DNA of 64,000 nucleotides from Variovorax sp. UMC13 (lineage in GTDB: Bacteria > Pseudomonadota > Gammaproteobacteria > Burkholderiales > Burkholderiaceae_C), in contig NZ_LZZW01000015.1 of the NCBI RefSeq assembly GCF_014170375.1, positions 62,001 through 126,000 on the forward strand, written 5' to 3'. Each line of letters begins with the position of its first letter. Position 1 is the first letter of the stretch. A program made the translations under genes and the position numbers. The notes below the pieces were generated by a model. It was not told the origin of the DNA. It saw nothing but the letters and a program-made list of their open reading frames with translations, and did no database searches. Below are positions 33,648 through 41,720 of the stretch, one piece after another.

Positions 33648-35039
33648 TCAATGCAGCTTGAGTTCCGGCTGGTAGGTACGCCCCAGCCAGTCGCTCAGCA
33701 GGCGTGCCAGCGCGCCCCGCCATCCGTGGATGGCCAGCTCGTGCCTGCGGTAGAGCGCGGCGTACACCAGCCTTGCGCTCAGGCCTTGAACGTACTGGTC
33801 CCGACTGTGGCGGCCGAAGCGCGTGGTGAGATTGCCCGCAGCGCCACGGTCGCCGAGGGACACGATGGCGCCGGCGCTCTCGAAGCGGAAAGGCGCCACG
33901 GCCTGCCCCGCTGCGCGGGCCTTCAGCGCTGCCGCGAGATAGCGAGCCTGGGCCGACGCGATCTGTGCCGTGTAGGGCGCAGGCCGCCCATCGGCGGGGT
34001 CGACCCATTCGGCGCAGTCGCCGATGGCATAGATGTCCGGCAGTCCTGCGCAGCGCAGTTCGGCATCGACCTGCACCCGGCACGAGCGCGTGCGCGGCAG
34101 GCTCGGCATCTGCTCGAACACACGCGGCCCGCGGATGCCGGCGGTCCAGATGCGAAGCTGCGCATCGATGCGGCGCCCGCTCTGAAGCTGCACGCCCTGT
34201 GCGTCGATACCGGCGACGCGTTCGCCGAGGACGAGGTCGACCTGCCGTGCCTGGAGCGCGCGGGCCGCATAGACCGATACCTCGGACGGATTGGCGCTCA
34301 GCAGGCGGTCCGCGGCTTCGACCACCGTGAGCTGCACCTTCGAGCGTTCCAGCGTCGGCTCGTGCACCCAGAGCGCATCGATCGCGTGATTGATCTCGGC
34401 CGCCAACTCGACGCCGGTGGCGCCGCCGCCGATGACCACCACAGACAGCCGGTCCTGCTCGCCCCGAGCGACACGAAAGGCGCCCACCAGGAGGGCGTCG
34501 CGAATCTGCACGGCCTGGTCGGTGTTGTTGAGGAAGAGGCAATGCTCGCGCGCGCCTGGCGTTCCGAAGTCGTTCTCCTCGCTGCCCAACGCCAGCACCA
34601 GCCGGGCGTAGGAAATCGTGCGCTCGGGAAGAACGTCTTCGCCGTCGGGTCCGAGCAGCGGCGCCAGTGTCATCGTGTGGCCGACTGGGTCGACCTGTTG
34701 AATGTCACCGATCTCGAACCGGTAGCCGTGGGCGGTCGCATGGCCAAGGAACGAGCTCTCGGCAGCGACCGGGCTCTGCATCGCGGTGGCGATCTCGTGC
34801 AGCCGCGGCTTCCAGATATGGCCCAGGGCGCGGTCCACCAGCACGACCGACGGGGGATCGCCGTTTCGGCTTTTCTCGCGCGCTTGTCTGCTCAGGCGCG
34901 TGACGAGTTCCAGTCCTCCCGCGCCGCCGCCCACTACCACCGTGGGTCCGTCGCGCCAACGCGTCGCGGGTTCTGTGTAGGTCTCCAAGGCTTGGGGCTG
35001 GGTGGAACCATCGGAAGGCGCGGTGGGCTCGGTGAACAT
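33648..35039 (-). CDS. ndh: Type II NADH dehydrogenase (NDH-2)
   Basis: A 463-residue single-polypeptide, non-pumping NADH:quinone oxidoreductase. It has [20 protein letters not shown] for [23 protein letters not shown] for [35 protein letters not shown] and the C-terminal FAD motif [13 protein letters not shown]. An amphipathic C-terminus ([17 protein letters not shown]) would dock on the inner membrane. The start ATG at 35039 (MFTEPTAPS) is chosen because homology begins soon after it. Oxidation of NADH here would feed quinol to the CyoB-type oxidase encoded downstream. Confidence 0.93.
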   Translation of the reverse strand: MFTEPTAPSDGSTQPQALETYTEPATRWRDGPTVVVGGGAGGLELVTRLSRQAREKSRNGDPPSVVLVDRALGHIWKPRLHEIATAMQSPVAAESSFLGHATAHGYRFEIGDIQQVDPVGHTMTLAPLLGPDGEDVLPERTISYARLVLALGSEENDFGTPGAREHCLFLNNTDQAVQIRDALLVGAFRVARGEQDRLSVVVIGGGATGVELAAEINHAIDALWVHEPTLERSKVQLTVVEAADRLLSANPSEVSVYAARALQARQVDLVLGERVAGIDAQGVQLQSGRRIDAQLRIWTAGIRGPRVFEQMPSLPRTRSCRVQVDAELRCAGLPDIYAIGDCAEWVDPADGRPAPYTAQIASAQARYLAAALKARAAGQAVAPFRFESAGAIVSLGDRGAAGNLTTRFGRHSRDQYVQGLSARLVYAALYRRHELAIHGWRGALARLLSDWLGRTYQPELKLH

Positions 35040-35159
35040 ACGCCGCACGATGGCAAACCACGTTCCCGGCGGGCACGCGTGGTAAGCACGACACGCGTGG
35101 CATGGCATGCGCGGGAACGGCGATTGCCCGCCGGTGCGGATCACCTTCAGAAGATGCAC

Positions 35160-35441
35160 ATGGCGATATCCACAGAAACGTCCAATTCCGCGGCGGGCCC
35201 TTCCAGCGCCGGCGCCACCGGGTCGCATCCGGGGGCGGGACCCGCAACAGGAGGCCGTCAAGACGCCCGACGGCGTCGAGTTCCTGCATGCGGGGAGCGG
35301 CAACTCGCTGGGCAGCGCCTGACCGCCGGCGGCCAGTCCAACATCGCGTCGCGTGACGCACTGCCCGACACCAACGCCGAGGACGAACGGGAGGCCAAGG
35401 GCCGCAGCGCCGGCGAAGGCGGCTCCGAAGCACACCCATGA
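35160..35441 (+). CDS. Low-complexity hypothetical protein
   Basis: A 93-residue Gly/Ala/Ser-rich protein (MAISTETSNSAAGPSSAGAT) that looks intrinsically disordered, with an Arg-rich middle. Its last codons overlap the sdhC start (ATGA), which argues for translation. Between it and the ndh start are 120 bp of shared upstream sequence with the repeat ACGCGTGG twice. Other frames over this stretch are also open, so the gene call is tentative. Confidence 0.45.
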   Translation: MAISTETSNSAAGPSSAGATGSHPGAGPATGGRQDARRRRVPACGERQLAGQRLTAGGQSNIASRDALPDTNAEDEREAKGRSAGEGGSEAHP

Positions 35442-35863
35442 CCGAAGGCGCGGTCGACCCACTACAGCCACCGCGCCAGGACGAGCGGCCGGTCTTCCTC
35501 AACCCGCTGAAAGTCCACCTGCCGGTCACGGCGACGGTGTCTCTGGGTCACCGCATCTCCGGACTGCTGCTGGTCCTGGTGTTGCCGCTGGTGGCCTACC
35601 TTCTGCACCGAAGCCTCGCCGCGGACGCCGACCTGAGCGGCTGGGCGTCCGCGTTGCGGAGCTGGCCCGGCCGCTTCGTCCTGCTGCTGTTGACATGGGC
35701 AGCGGTGCACCACACCGCTGCGGGCGTGCGGCACCTTCTGTTCGATGCGGGCTACGGCAACCGCTACCGCCAGGCCCGGCGCACCGCCTGGACAGTGCAC
35801 GGGATCGCGATCGCGGTCACCCTGCTGGCGCTGGTGGCCATGGTGTGGGGAGCCGTGCGATGA
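35438..35863 (+). CDS. sdhC: Succinate dehydrogenase cytochrome b556 subunit
   Basis: A 141-residue membrane anchor with three hydrophobic helices. It shows PLKVHLPVTATVSLGHRISG (quinone site region, HRxSG motif) and VHHTAAGVRHLLFDAG, where the His before LLFD is the likely haem b ligand. It starts the cluster sdhC-sdhD-sdhB. Its stop overlaps the sdhD start (ATGA). Its own start overlaps the end of the 35160 gene. Confidence 0.92.
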   Translation: MTEGAVDPLQPPRQDERPVFLNPLKVHLPVTATVSLGHRISGLLLVLVLPLVAYLLHRSLAADADLSGWASALRSWPGRFVLLLLTWAAVHHTAAGVRHLLFDAGYGNRYRQARRTAWTVHGIAIAVTLLALVAMVWGAVR

Positions 35864-36195
35864 AAGCCGTCCACGGCGCCGTGCGCAGTTGGGCGCTTCA
35901 GCGCGCCACGGCGGTGCTTGCCCTGGCACTCTTGCTGTACTTCCTTCTGCATCTTGCGCTCGCCCCACCTGCCACGCAGGCCGAGTGGCGCGCGTGGCTG
36001 CTGGCGCCGGCGATGCGCCTGGCGATGCTGCTGTTCTTCATCGCGGTCGCGCTGCATGCGTGGGTTGGCGTGCGCGACGTGATCCTCGACTACATCAAAC
36101 CTCTCGGCCTTCGGCTGGGCGCCCTGCTGCTGCTGGCGCTCTGGCTGGCCGGCACCGTCGGCTGGGTGGGTCTCTCGCTTTCTCCGGCGGCGTGA
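35860..36195 (+). CDS. sdhD: Succinate dehydrogenase membrane anchor subunit
   Basis: A 111-residue protein with three membrane helices. It starts MKAVHGAVRSWALQRATAVL and contains ALHAWVGVRDVILDYIKPLG, the conserved H-x-W-G-x-x-D-x-x-x-D-Y motif of SdhD, with quinone and haem site residues. It overlaps sdhC by four bases. In usual operons sdhA follows; here only 25 bp separate it from sdhB. Confidence 0.92.
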   Translation: MKAVHGAVRSWALQRATAVLALALLLYFLLHLALAPPATQAEWRAWLLAPAMRLAMLLFFIAVALHAWVGVRDVILDYIKPLGLRLGALLLLALWLAGTVGWVGLSLSPAA

Positions 36196-36220
36196 TGCCG
36201 CGCAACACCAGGAACCCACC

Positions 36221-36913
36221 GTGAAACTCTCCATCTACCGCTACGAGCCCGAGAAGAGCGCCAAGCCGCGCATGGTCGACTACGAGATCGAACTCCAGGG
36301 CGAGCGCATGCTGCTCGACGTGCTGGAACGGCTCAAGGCCGTGGATCCGAGCGTGAGCTACCGGCGCTCCTGCCGCGAAGGCGTCTGCGGCTCGGACGCG
36401 ATGAACATCAACGGGCGCAATGGCCTGGCCTGCCTGACCAACATCCGCACGCTGAAGGAACCCGTCGTGCTGCGACCATTGCCGGGCTTCCCGGTGATCC
36501 GCGACCTGGTGGTCGACATGACGCGCTTCTATCGCCAGTACTACGCGGTGCGCCCGCACGTCATCGCCCACGCGCCGCCGCCCGAGCGCGAACGCCTGCA
36601 ATCGCCCGAGCAGCGCGAGGCGATCGATGGCCTGTACGAGTGCATCCTCTGCGCCTGCTGCTCGAGTTCGTGCCCGTCCTACTGGTGGAACCCGGAGCGC
36701 TTCCTCGGGCCCGCGGCGCTGCTCCAGGCAGCCCGCTTCATCGCCGACTCGCGGGACGACGACACCGACCGGCGTCTGGAGGAACTCAACGATGCCTACA
36801 AGCTCTTCCGGTGCCGCGTGATCATGAACTGTGCGGACGTGTGCCCGAAGGGCCTGAACCCGGCCGCTGCGATCGAAGGACTGCGTACCGCGATCGTCAA
36901 ACGCAGCTTTTGA
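36221..36913 (+). CDS. sdhB: Succinate dehydrogenase iron-sulfur subunit
   Basis: A 230-residue electron-transfer subunit. The [2Fe-2S] cysteines are in SCREGVCGSDAMNINGRNGL AC, the [4Fe-4S] set in ECILCACCSSSCPSYWW and the [3Fe-4S] set in CRVIMNCADVCPKGLNP, so all clusters look intact. The start is a GTG at 36221 behind CAGGAACC. The protein normally docks on the flavoprotein SdhA, but no sdhA is found here or elsewhere in the window. It must use a distant SdhA or another dehydrogenase, or be unused. Confidence 0.93.
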   Translation: MKLSIYRYEPEKSAKPRMVDYEIELQGERMLLDVLERLKAVDPSVSYRRSCREGVCGSDAMNINGRNGLACLTNIRTLKEPVVLRPLPGFPVIRDLVVDMTRFYRQYYAVRPHVIAHAPPPERERLQSPEQREAIDGLYECILCACCSSSCPSYWWNPERFLGPAALLQAARFIADSRDDDTDRRLEELNDAYKLFRCRVIMNCADVCPKGLNPAAAIEGLRTAIVKRSF

Positions 36914-36924
36914 TCGCATGAGAT

Positions 36925-36945
36925 GCCGGCACCGCGGGCGCCGGC
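36925..36945. terminator. Weak hairpin between convergent genes
   Basis: Two GCCGGC boxes 9 bases apart can pair in the 39-bp gap between sdhB and the convergent gene at 36953. There is no U-run, so only weak evidence of termination. Confidence 0.25.
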
Positions 36946-36952
36946 TCTGCCG

Positions 36953-37369
36953 TCAGCTGCCCTCCTGCTGCTGCGGCGGCTCGGCCGCGCCGGCCTCTCG
37001 CGCGACGCCCCGAACATCGAGCCCCGGCGACGTCGCGAGCAGTGCCTCCATGCTCGCCCGGCGAGCGGGATCGACCGCGTCGACCACCAGCAGATACACG
37101 CCCCGCGTGATGACTTTCGATAGGTTGTGCTCGTAGGGTGCGCCGGCCCCCCCGCCCGGCGCGATGCGAGAGGCGGCGCCTGCCGTGGGCCGCCCGTTGC
37201 CGACGAGGAAGTTGCCCTCCACCGGACCGGCCTCGTCCTGCAGCACCTCGATCCTGACGGTGCCGGGCGGCAAGCCCGCGTCGAGCAAGGCAGTGCGAGC
37301 CGCCTCGGCGTGCTCGAAGCTGTCGAAGCTGCGGAGCAGGCCGGGTTCCGACGCGCCGGCGCTGGTCAT
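36953..37369 (-). CDS. Hypothetical protein with a stress-protein-like N-terminus
   Basis: A 138-residue protein. The N-terminal half, LLRSFDSFEHAEAARTALLD then GPVEGNFLVGNG, resembles small proteins described as general-stress-protein-like (GsiB/17M type), where a FDxxxxAEAA helix precedes a short beta region. A C-terminal VYLLVVDAVDP segment follows. It overlaps the stop of the upstream ferritin-like gene by four bases (ATGA), so it is co-translated with it. The exact function is unknown. Confidence 0.78.
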   Translation of the reverse strand: MTSAGASEPGLLRSFDSFEHAEAARTALLDAGLPPGTVRIEVLQDEAGPVEGNFLVGNGRPTAGAASRIAPGGGAGAPYEHNLSKVITRGVYLLVVDAVDPARRASMEALLATSPGLDVRGVAREAGAAEPPQQQEGS

Positions 37370-38145
37370 GGCACGTCAAGGGGCGGAACCACGGACGTCG
37401 TCGGCGCCATGGCGGTGCCCATCAGGCTCGCGTCCTGCAGCGTGAGGTCGCGCACCAGGTCACGCAGGCGTGTGAGGTGCAGCGCCTCCTGGTCGCGGGC
37501 CAGCAGGCAGCTGTCGGCGATGCCGTTGTGGCCGCTGGCCTGCGCGAGCGCGATCAACAGATCCCAGCCGGCGTTGTCGATCAGCTCGGCATCGAGCATG
37601 ACGTGCAGCGACTGGACCAGCGACGTGCGCGGATCGTTCATCGCCTGCACCATGCCCATGGTCTCGACGCCGACCAGGTCGGCGCAAGGCGTCTGTGCGG
37701 TGGGGTCGGCGCCGAGCGATTCCAGGGCCTTCACCAGGATGCCGAAATGCTGAGCCTCTTCGTCCCGGTTTGTCTCGAGCATGGCGAGAGCTTCGCCCGG
37801 CAGCGCGACCGTCGCGACACGGCACTTGGCCAACAGCGTGTCGTAGAGCCGCACGCCGCCGCGCTCGAACGCCAGTCGCTCGCCGAGTTTGTCGACCAGC
37901 ACTTGAGGCCGCGAACCGGTGACCATGTCCACGCCCGACTTCAGCATGCCCTTGGCCGTGCCCGGCACCGGCACCGAGCCGAGACTTTCGCTGCCCTGCG
38001 CGTACTCGGCGCGGATAGCGAGGTCGTCGCGCCCGTTGTTGCGGTCGGGAAAGAAGCCGCTCAGGCCGGCCTCGAGTTCGGCAGTATCGAACGGGGACAT
38101 CTGCACGCCAGTGCGGTTGATGCCCAGGTGGGTCTTGGTTTCCAT
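37366..38145 (-). CDS. Ferritin-like domain protein
   Basis: A 259-residue protein. After an N-terminal tail (METKTHLGINRTGVQMSPFD) there is a helical bundle with FERGGVRLYDTL, LETNRDEEAQHFGILVKALE, SLVQSLHVMLDAELIDNAGW and CLLARDQEALHLTRLRDLVR. The repeated E..H and ExxH pairs fit a diiron ferritin-like fold. It is probably an iron storage or stress protein. It runs with 38195-39397 upstream (49 bp gap) and 36953 downstream (overlap), forming a three-gene operon. Confidence 0.82.
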   Translation of the reverse strand: METKTHLGINRTGVQMSPFDTAELEAGLSGFFPDRNNGRDDLAIRAEYAQGSESLGSVPVPGTAKGMLKSGVDMVTGSRPQVLVDKLGERLAFERGGVRLYDTLLAKCRVATVALPGEALAMLETNRDEEAQHFGILVKALESLGADPTAQTPCADLVGVETMGMVQAMNDPRTSLVQSLHVMLDAELIDNAGWDLLIALAQASGHNGIADSCLLARDQEALHLTRLRDLVRDLTLQDASLMGTAMAPTTSVVPPLDVP

Positions 38146-38194
38146 GGGGTGCTCCTTCGTTGGATGGGTGCAATGGGTGCGATGGGTGCAGGAC

Positions 38195-39397
38195 TCAGGC
38201 GGTCCGGACGTTCGGTGCCGGCTGCTCGAGACCGGCCGCCGGGTCGGCGCGCAGTTCGGTGCCCGGCCGCCAGCGGTAGCCCGACGCCACCGCGTTCGAG
38301 GGCGAGCCGGCCGAGTTGATGTGCTGGCGATAGGCGAGCGAGCGTTCGCTTTCCTGCTCCTTCGGCACGAACTGGGTGCCGTAGGCGCGCAAGTCGACCT
38401 CCGCCGCCAGCACCTGGCGGATGAACTCGCGCTGCGAGGCGATCGGAATCGGGTCCGGCAAAGTGGCCGGAAGAATCTCTGCGACGTCGCGGCGCTCGAT
38501 TTTCTGGAACTGCTCGATGGCCACATGCAGCTGGCCCAGCTCGTAGTCCAGGAAGCGCTCCCATATCGCGCGAATGCGCGGGTTGCTTTCCTGCGTGGCA
38601 CAGCCGTGGTAGTTGTAGACCTCCATGGCTTCGTGCAGCACCCACTTCTCGAGCCAGGTCTCGGTCGGATCGATGATCGATTCGTACTGCGTGGTGTGCT
38701 GCTCCTCGATCGATGCGATCTCGGCATACAGCAGCCGGGCCATGGGGTCGGAGAACAGCGGCCCGACGTTCATGTAGTAGTTGTGGGTCTGCTGCTCCGA
38801 CGCCATGATGGTCAGCGCATGCAGCTTCGACAGCGGCGCGGCCGTGGTGCGGTCGTAGTGCTCGCGCAGGTCGTCCATCGGGTCGCGATGCTCTTCGACG
38901 GTCGGGCGACCCGGCAGGATGTCGGTGTAGCTCTGCAGGATGTTGTTGGCGTCCTTGCCTTCGAGCCGGTCGAGCAGCGCCGAGTAGCGGTGCATGTGGT
39001 CGAAGTCTTCGAGCAGTCCGAAGCGGTAGACCTGCGCGAGGTACGGGTCGGGCTCCCGCAGCGCCACGCCGGCCGTCACGTCGATGGCCACCTGCTCGTA
39101 GGCGATGGTGGTTTCCAGCGGCGAATGGTCCGCACCGAGCAGCCAGTTGACCGTGGTGGCCTGGTGCTGCTCCACCCGCCGAAGCTGCGCCAGCACCGGC
39201 TGCAGCGAGCGGTTCATGCGGGCGCACGCGTGGGAGAAGTTCAGGGCTTCGATCTCGAGCCCGTTCATCAAAATGATGCGCACGCGGGTGTAAGCGTCGT
39301 CATCGAGCTTGCTGATCGGCTTTTGAACCATGTCGCGCCAGGTGAAGCGCTGCCGGTCCAGTGGCATGCCGCGGTTGTCCAGGATGTTCAATGTCAT
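38195..39397 (-). CDS. Uncharacterised ferritin-like / iron-binding protein
   Basis: A 400-residue protein (MTLNILDNRGMPLDRQRFTW) predicted to be helical. Segments such as LFSDPMARLLYAEIASIEEQ, HTTQYESIIDPTETWLEKWV and LHEAMEVYNYHGC carry spaced Glu and His residues like a diiron four-helix bundle; EQQTHNYYMN and EEQHTTQYE are the best ligand candidates. The C-terminal half resembles long bacterioferritin-associated proteins of unknown function. It is the first gene of the operon with the two ferritin-like genes downstream. I cannot name the family precisely. Confidence 0.75.
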   Translation of the reverse strand: MTLNILDNRGMPLDRQRFTWRDMVQKPISKLDDDAYTRVRIILMNGLEIEALNFSHACARMNRSLQPVLAQLRRVEQHQATTVNWLLGADHSPLETTIAYEQVAIDVTAGVALREPDPYLAQVYRFGLLEDFDHMHRYSALLDRLEGKDANNILQSYTDILPGRPTVEEHRDPMDDLREHYDRTTAAPLSKLHALTIMASEQQTHNYYMNVGPLFSDPMARLLYAEIASIEEQHTTQYESIIDPTETWLEKWVLHEAMEVYNYHGCATQESNPRIRAIWERFLDYELGQLHVAIEQFQKIERRDVAEILPATLPDPIPIASQREFIRQVLAAEVDLRAYGTQFVPKEQESERSLAYRQHINSAGSPSNAVASGYRWRPGTELRADPAAGLEQPAPNVRTA

Positions 39398-39570
39398 GTC
39401 GGTTTCCAAGGTGGGGTGGGACGAGAGGGCCGAGAAGCCCGGGCCTGGCACCTCGGCAAGGCAGATGCCTGCGAGGCGCCGAAGGGCATGGCACGCGCGT
39501 TGCCCTTCACATCTCCTCAATCGCCGCACTCGGCGCACCCTCTGACGACCCTCTCTCTCTGGAGCCACTG

Positions 39571-39945
39571 ATGACAACGATTGCCACGGACGAACTGACC
39601 GACGGGCAGCTGGTCGACTTGCCGCCCGAAGCCGGCGACGTGAACGCGCCGCGCTTCGAACCGAACGACGATTGGCTGCGCAACACCGATGCCGCCTCGC
39701 AGAAAACGGCGATGTGGCGCTGGTTTGCCACGCGCTACGAAGAACTGGAGACCTCCACGCCGCATAACAAGGAGGGCAACTTCTTCTTCGGCAGGAAGGA
39801 CCCTCCGGTGAGCGCGCAAGGGGTGCTGCGCGAGCGGTTCGGCGCGGTCGTGCCACCGGAGGTGCTGGCCGGCCTCGTCAGCGCGCTCCAGGCCAAGGCC
39901 GGTGACGCATGGGCCAAGGTGGAAATGGACAAGCTCAGCAGTTGA
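39571..39945 (+). CDS. Hypothetical protein
   Basis: A 124-residue soluble protein, MTTIATDELTDGQLVDLPPE, with an aromatic-rich centre (TAMWRWFATRYEELETST) and a C-terminal LAGLVSALQAKAGDAWAKVE helix. It diverges from the ferritin-like operon with 173 bp between starts, which should hold both promoters. GGAGCC precedes the ATG. No family is recognised. Confidence 0.72.
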   Translation: MTTIATDELTDGQLVDLPPEAGDVNAPRFEPNDDWLRNTDAASQKTAMWRWFATRYEELETSTPHNKEGNFFFGRKDPPVSAQGVLRERFGAVVPPEVLAGLVSALQAKAGDAWAKVEMDKLSS

Positions 39946-39994
39946 ACGTCGCCCGGCGCATCAGTGTGCATCGGTGCGCGTCGCCGTCTTGGCT

Positions 39995-40966
39995 TTAGCG
40001 CCCGGCCGGAGTGCCGACGGTGCGGTGCAGCGTGCCGGCAGACGACGCGGCCGGCGGCGCCTCCCGCATCTGGGCGCGGTGCGCGATGTCGGCCGAGAGC
40101 CGCTCCGTGAGATCGGGCAGCATGCGGTGCGACGCATAGCCGCCGACGGCTTTCCAGCCGACCGGCAGCTCTTCAACCGGGTTCACGGTGACCCAGACGA
40201 TGGCTTCCACCACCTTCTGCGGGTCGTCCATGGCCACCATCGTTGGCACATGGCCGCTGTAGTTGGCGGTGTGTTGGAAGAATGGAGTCGCCGCAGCCCA
40301 CGGCATGACCGTCACGACCTGAACGCCGTCGAGGCCGGCCAGCCGCAGTTCTTCGTTCAACGTGCGCCCGAGGCTCAGCACGCCGGCCTTGCTGGCCGCG
40401 TACGAGGCCTGGTAGGCCAGCGGCACCTGGCTTTCCACCGAACCGATGTTGACCAGCACGCCGGCCCCCCGCGCGCGGAACTGCCGAAGCGCGACATGGC
40501 TGCCGTAGATCGCGCCCTTGAGATTGATGTCGATCAGCCGCGCATGGTCCTGCAGCGGGATGTCGTCGAACCGGCCGATGGCGCCCACGCCGGCGTTGTT
40601 GATCCAGACATCGACACCGCCGAAGTGCGCGACCGCCGCCGCCATCAGCCGCTCGATGTCGCCCGGGTTCGCGACGTCGGCACCGACGACAAGCGCGCGA
40701 CCGCCGGCTGCGGTGAGCTCGCTGGCAACGGTCGTCAGCGCATCGACACTGCGCGCCGCAACGACCACGTTCGCGCGGGCCGCACCCAGGCGCAGCGCCA
40801 CGCCGCGTCCGAAGCCGCTGGACGCGCCCGTGACGACGAAGGTCTTGCCGGCGATGCGGCGCTCGTCGTCGGGTCCGGCCCGCGGCGAGATCGCGCAGCC
40901 GGCCAGGGATGCGACGCAGAGCGCGAGGGACGCGAGCCGGGCCGCGGTGAAAGGCAGAGAAGGCAT
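39995..40966 (-). CDS. Short-chain dehydrogenase with a lipoprotein signal
   Basis: A 323-residue SDR. The cofactor motif TGASSGFG, NNAGVG and the catalytic YAASK are intact. Before them lies an N-terminal signal with a lipobox LAGC (Cys24, ahead of AISPRAGPDD). If used, the enzyme would be exported and lipid-anchored, odd for an NAD(P)-dependent dehydrogenase because cofactor is cytoplasmic. AAGGGAACC precedes the ATG. Starting from an internal codon would remove the signal, but no good alternative is seen before the SDR fold. It follows the small gene 40999-41265 on the same strand. Confidence 0.88.
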   Translation of the reverse strand: MPSLPFTAARLASLALCVASLAGCAISPRAGPDDERRIAGKTFVVTGASSGFGRGVALRLGAARANVVVAARSVDALTTVASELTAAGGRALVVGADVANPGDIERLMAAAVAHFGGVDVWINNAGVGAIGRFDDIPLQDHARLIDINLKGAIYGSHVALRQFRARGAGVLVNIGSVESQVPLAYQASYAASKAGVLSLGRTLNEELRLAGLDGVQVVTVMPWAAATPFFQHTANYSGHVPTMVAMDDPQKVVEAIVWVTVNPVEELPVGWKAVGGYASHRMLPDLTERLSADIAHRAQMREAPPAASSAGTLHRTVGTPAGR

Positions 40967-40998
40967 GGTTCCCTTTTCGTCGGTGAGGTTTGCTCGGT

Positions 40999-41265
40999 TC
41001 AGCCGCGAGCGCACAAGGCCCTGCACGCTTCGACGAAGCGTGCAGCGGCGCGGGCCTCGCGGTCCTCGCCGCCGAGGCCGGCCTGGCGAGCCATGGGCAT
41101 GTCGTCGGCGCCCTGCGCGCTTCCGCCGCATGCGCTGAGCGCGATGGCGAGCGATCGGCGCAGGGGTTCCGGGAGCGTCGCTTCCTTCACCAGCAGTGCC
41201 GCGGCAATCCGTGCGGCGCGTGGGGAGAGATCGACTGCCTGTTCGTAGAGAGGACCAATGCGCAT
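40999..41265 (-). CDS. Small hypothetical protein, tentative
   Basis: An 88-residue frame from the ATG at 41265, MRIGPLYEQAVDLSPRAARI and VKEATLPEPLRRSLAIALSA, with Glu/Arg-rich C-terminus. It lies 32 bp upstream of the SDR gene in the same direction. The ribosome site is poor (TGAAGCGC). Composition suggests a helical soluble protein. No family is recognised. Confidence 0.42.
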   Translation of the reverse strand: MRIGPLYEQAVDLSPRAARIAAALLVKEATLPEPLRRSLAIALSACGGSAQGADDMPMARQAGLGGEDREARAAARFVEACRALCARG

Positions 41266-41666
41266 GCGCTTCAGCCGGCAACGCACATACCCGACGCGCT
41301 CGACGCCGGCGGCCCGCGGGCGCTTAGGTGGTCGCACACGGCGGCGTACACAGCGCCACGAATCCTCGATGAACAGAAGACCTACGACGGCCGTCCCGGC
41401 CAGTACGACCTCGAAGAACATCGGCGCCAGGATCGGCACGCCCACCTCCGCGAGCATCTGCCGCCGCCGTGCGCGTTGGGCTTGGCCGCTGGCGTCGACA
41501 TCTGGGTTGGACCGGGTGTCGGGAAAGGGGGTGCTTGCGTGCCGCATCGGCGCGGCGCAGGCCGCGCGGCGGAAAACCATGCCGTACGGATCGTGCGCAG
41601 GGCCCACGCTGCCGCCTCCCTGCACACGACCGGCTGCACCGGGCACGCGGGTTGCCGCTGACGCGC
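41266..41666 (+). other. No supported gene
   Basis: Several open frames overlap. One minus-strand frame has a hydrophobic stretch (FFEVVLAGTAVVGLLF), but there is no ribosome site or family match. The stretch probably carries promoters for the divergent genes. Confidence 0.35.
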
Positions 41667-41720
41667 ATGCACAAGGAAGAACAACGCAGCGGGCGAAAGC
41701 CCTTGGACACGCGCGAAAAA

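Noticed and set aside
32273..33661. 462-residue plus-strand frame rich in His and Asp
   Set aside because: Antisense of cyoB; composition reflects membrane-protein codons read on the wrong strand.
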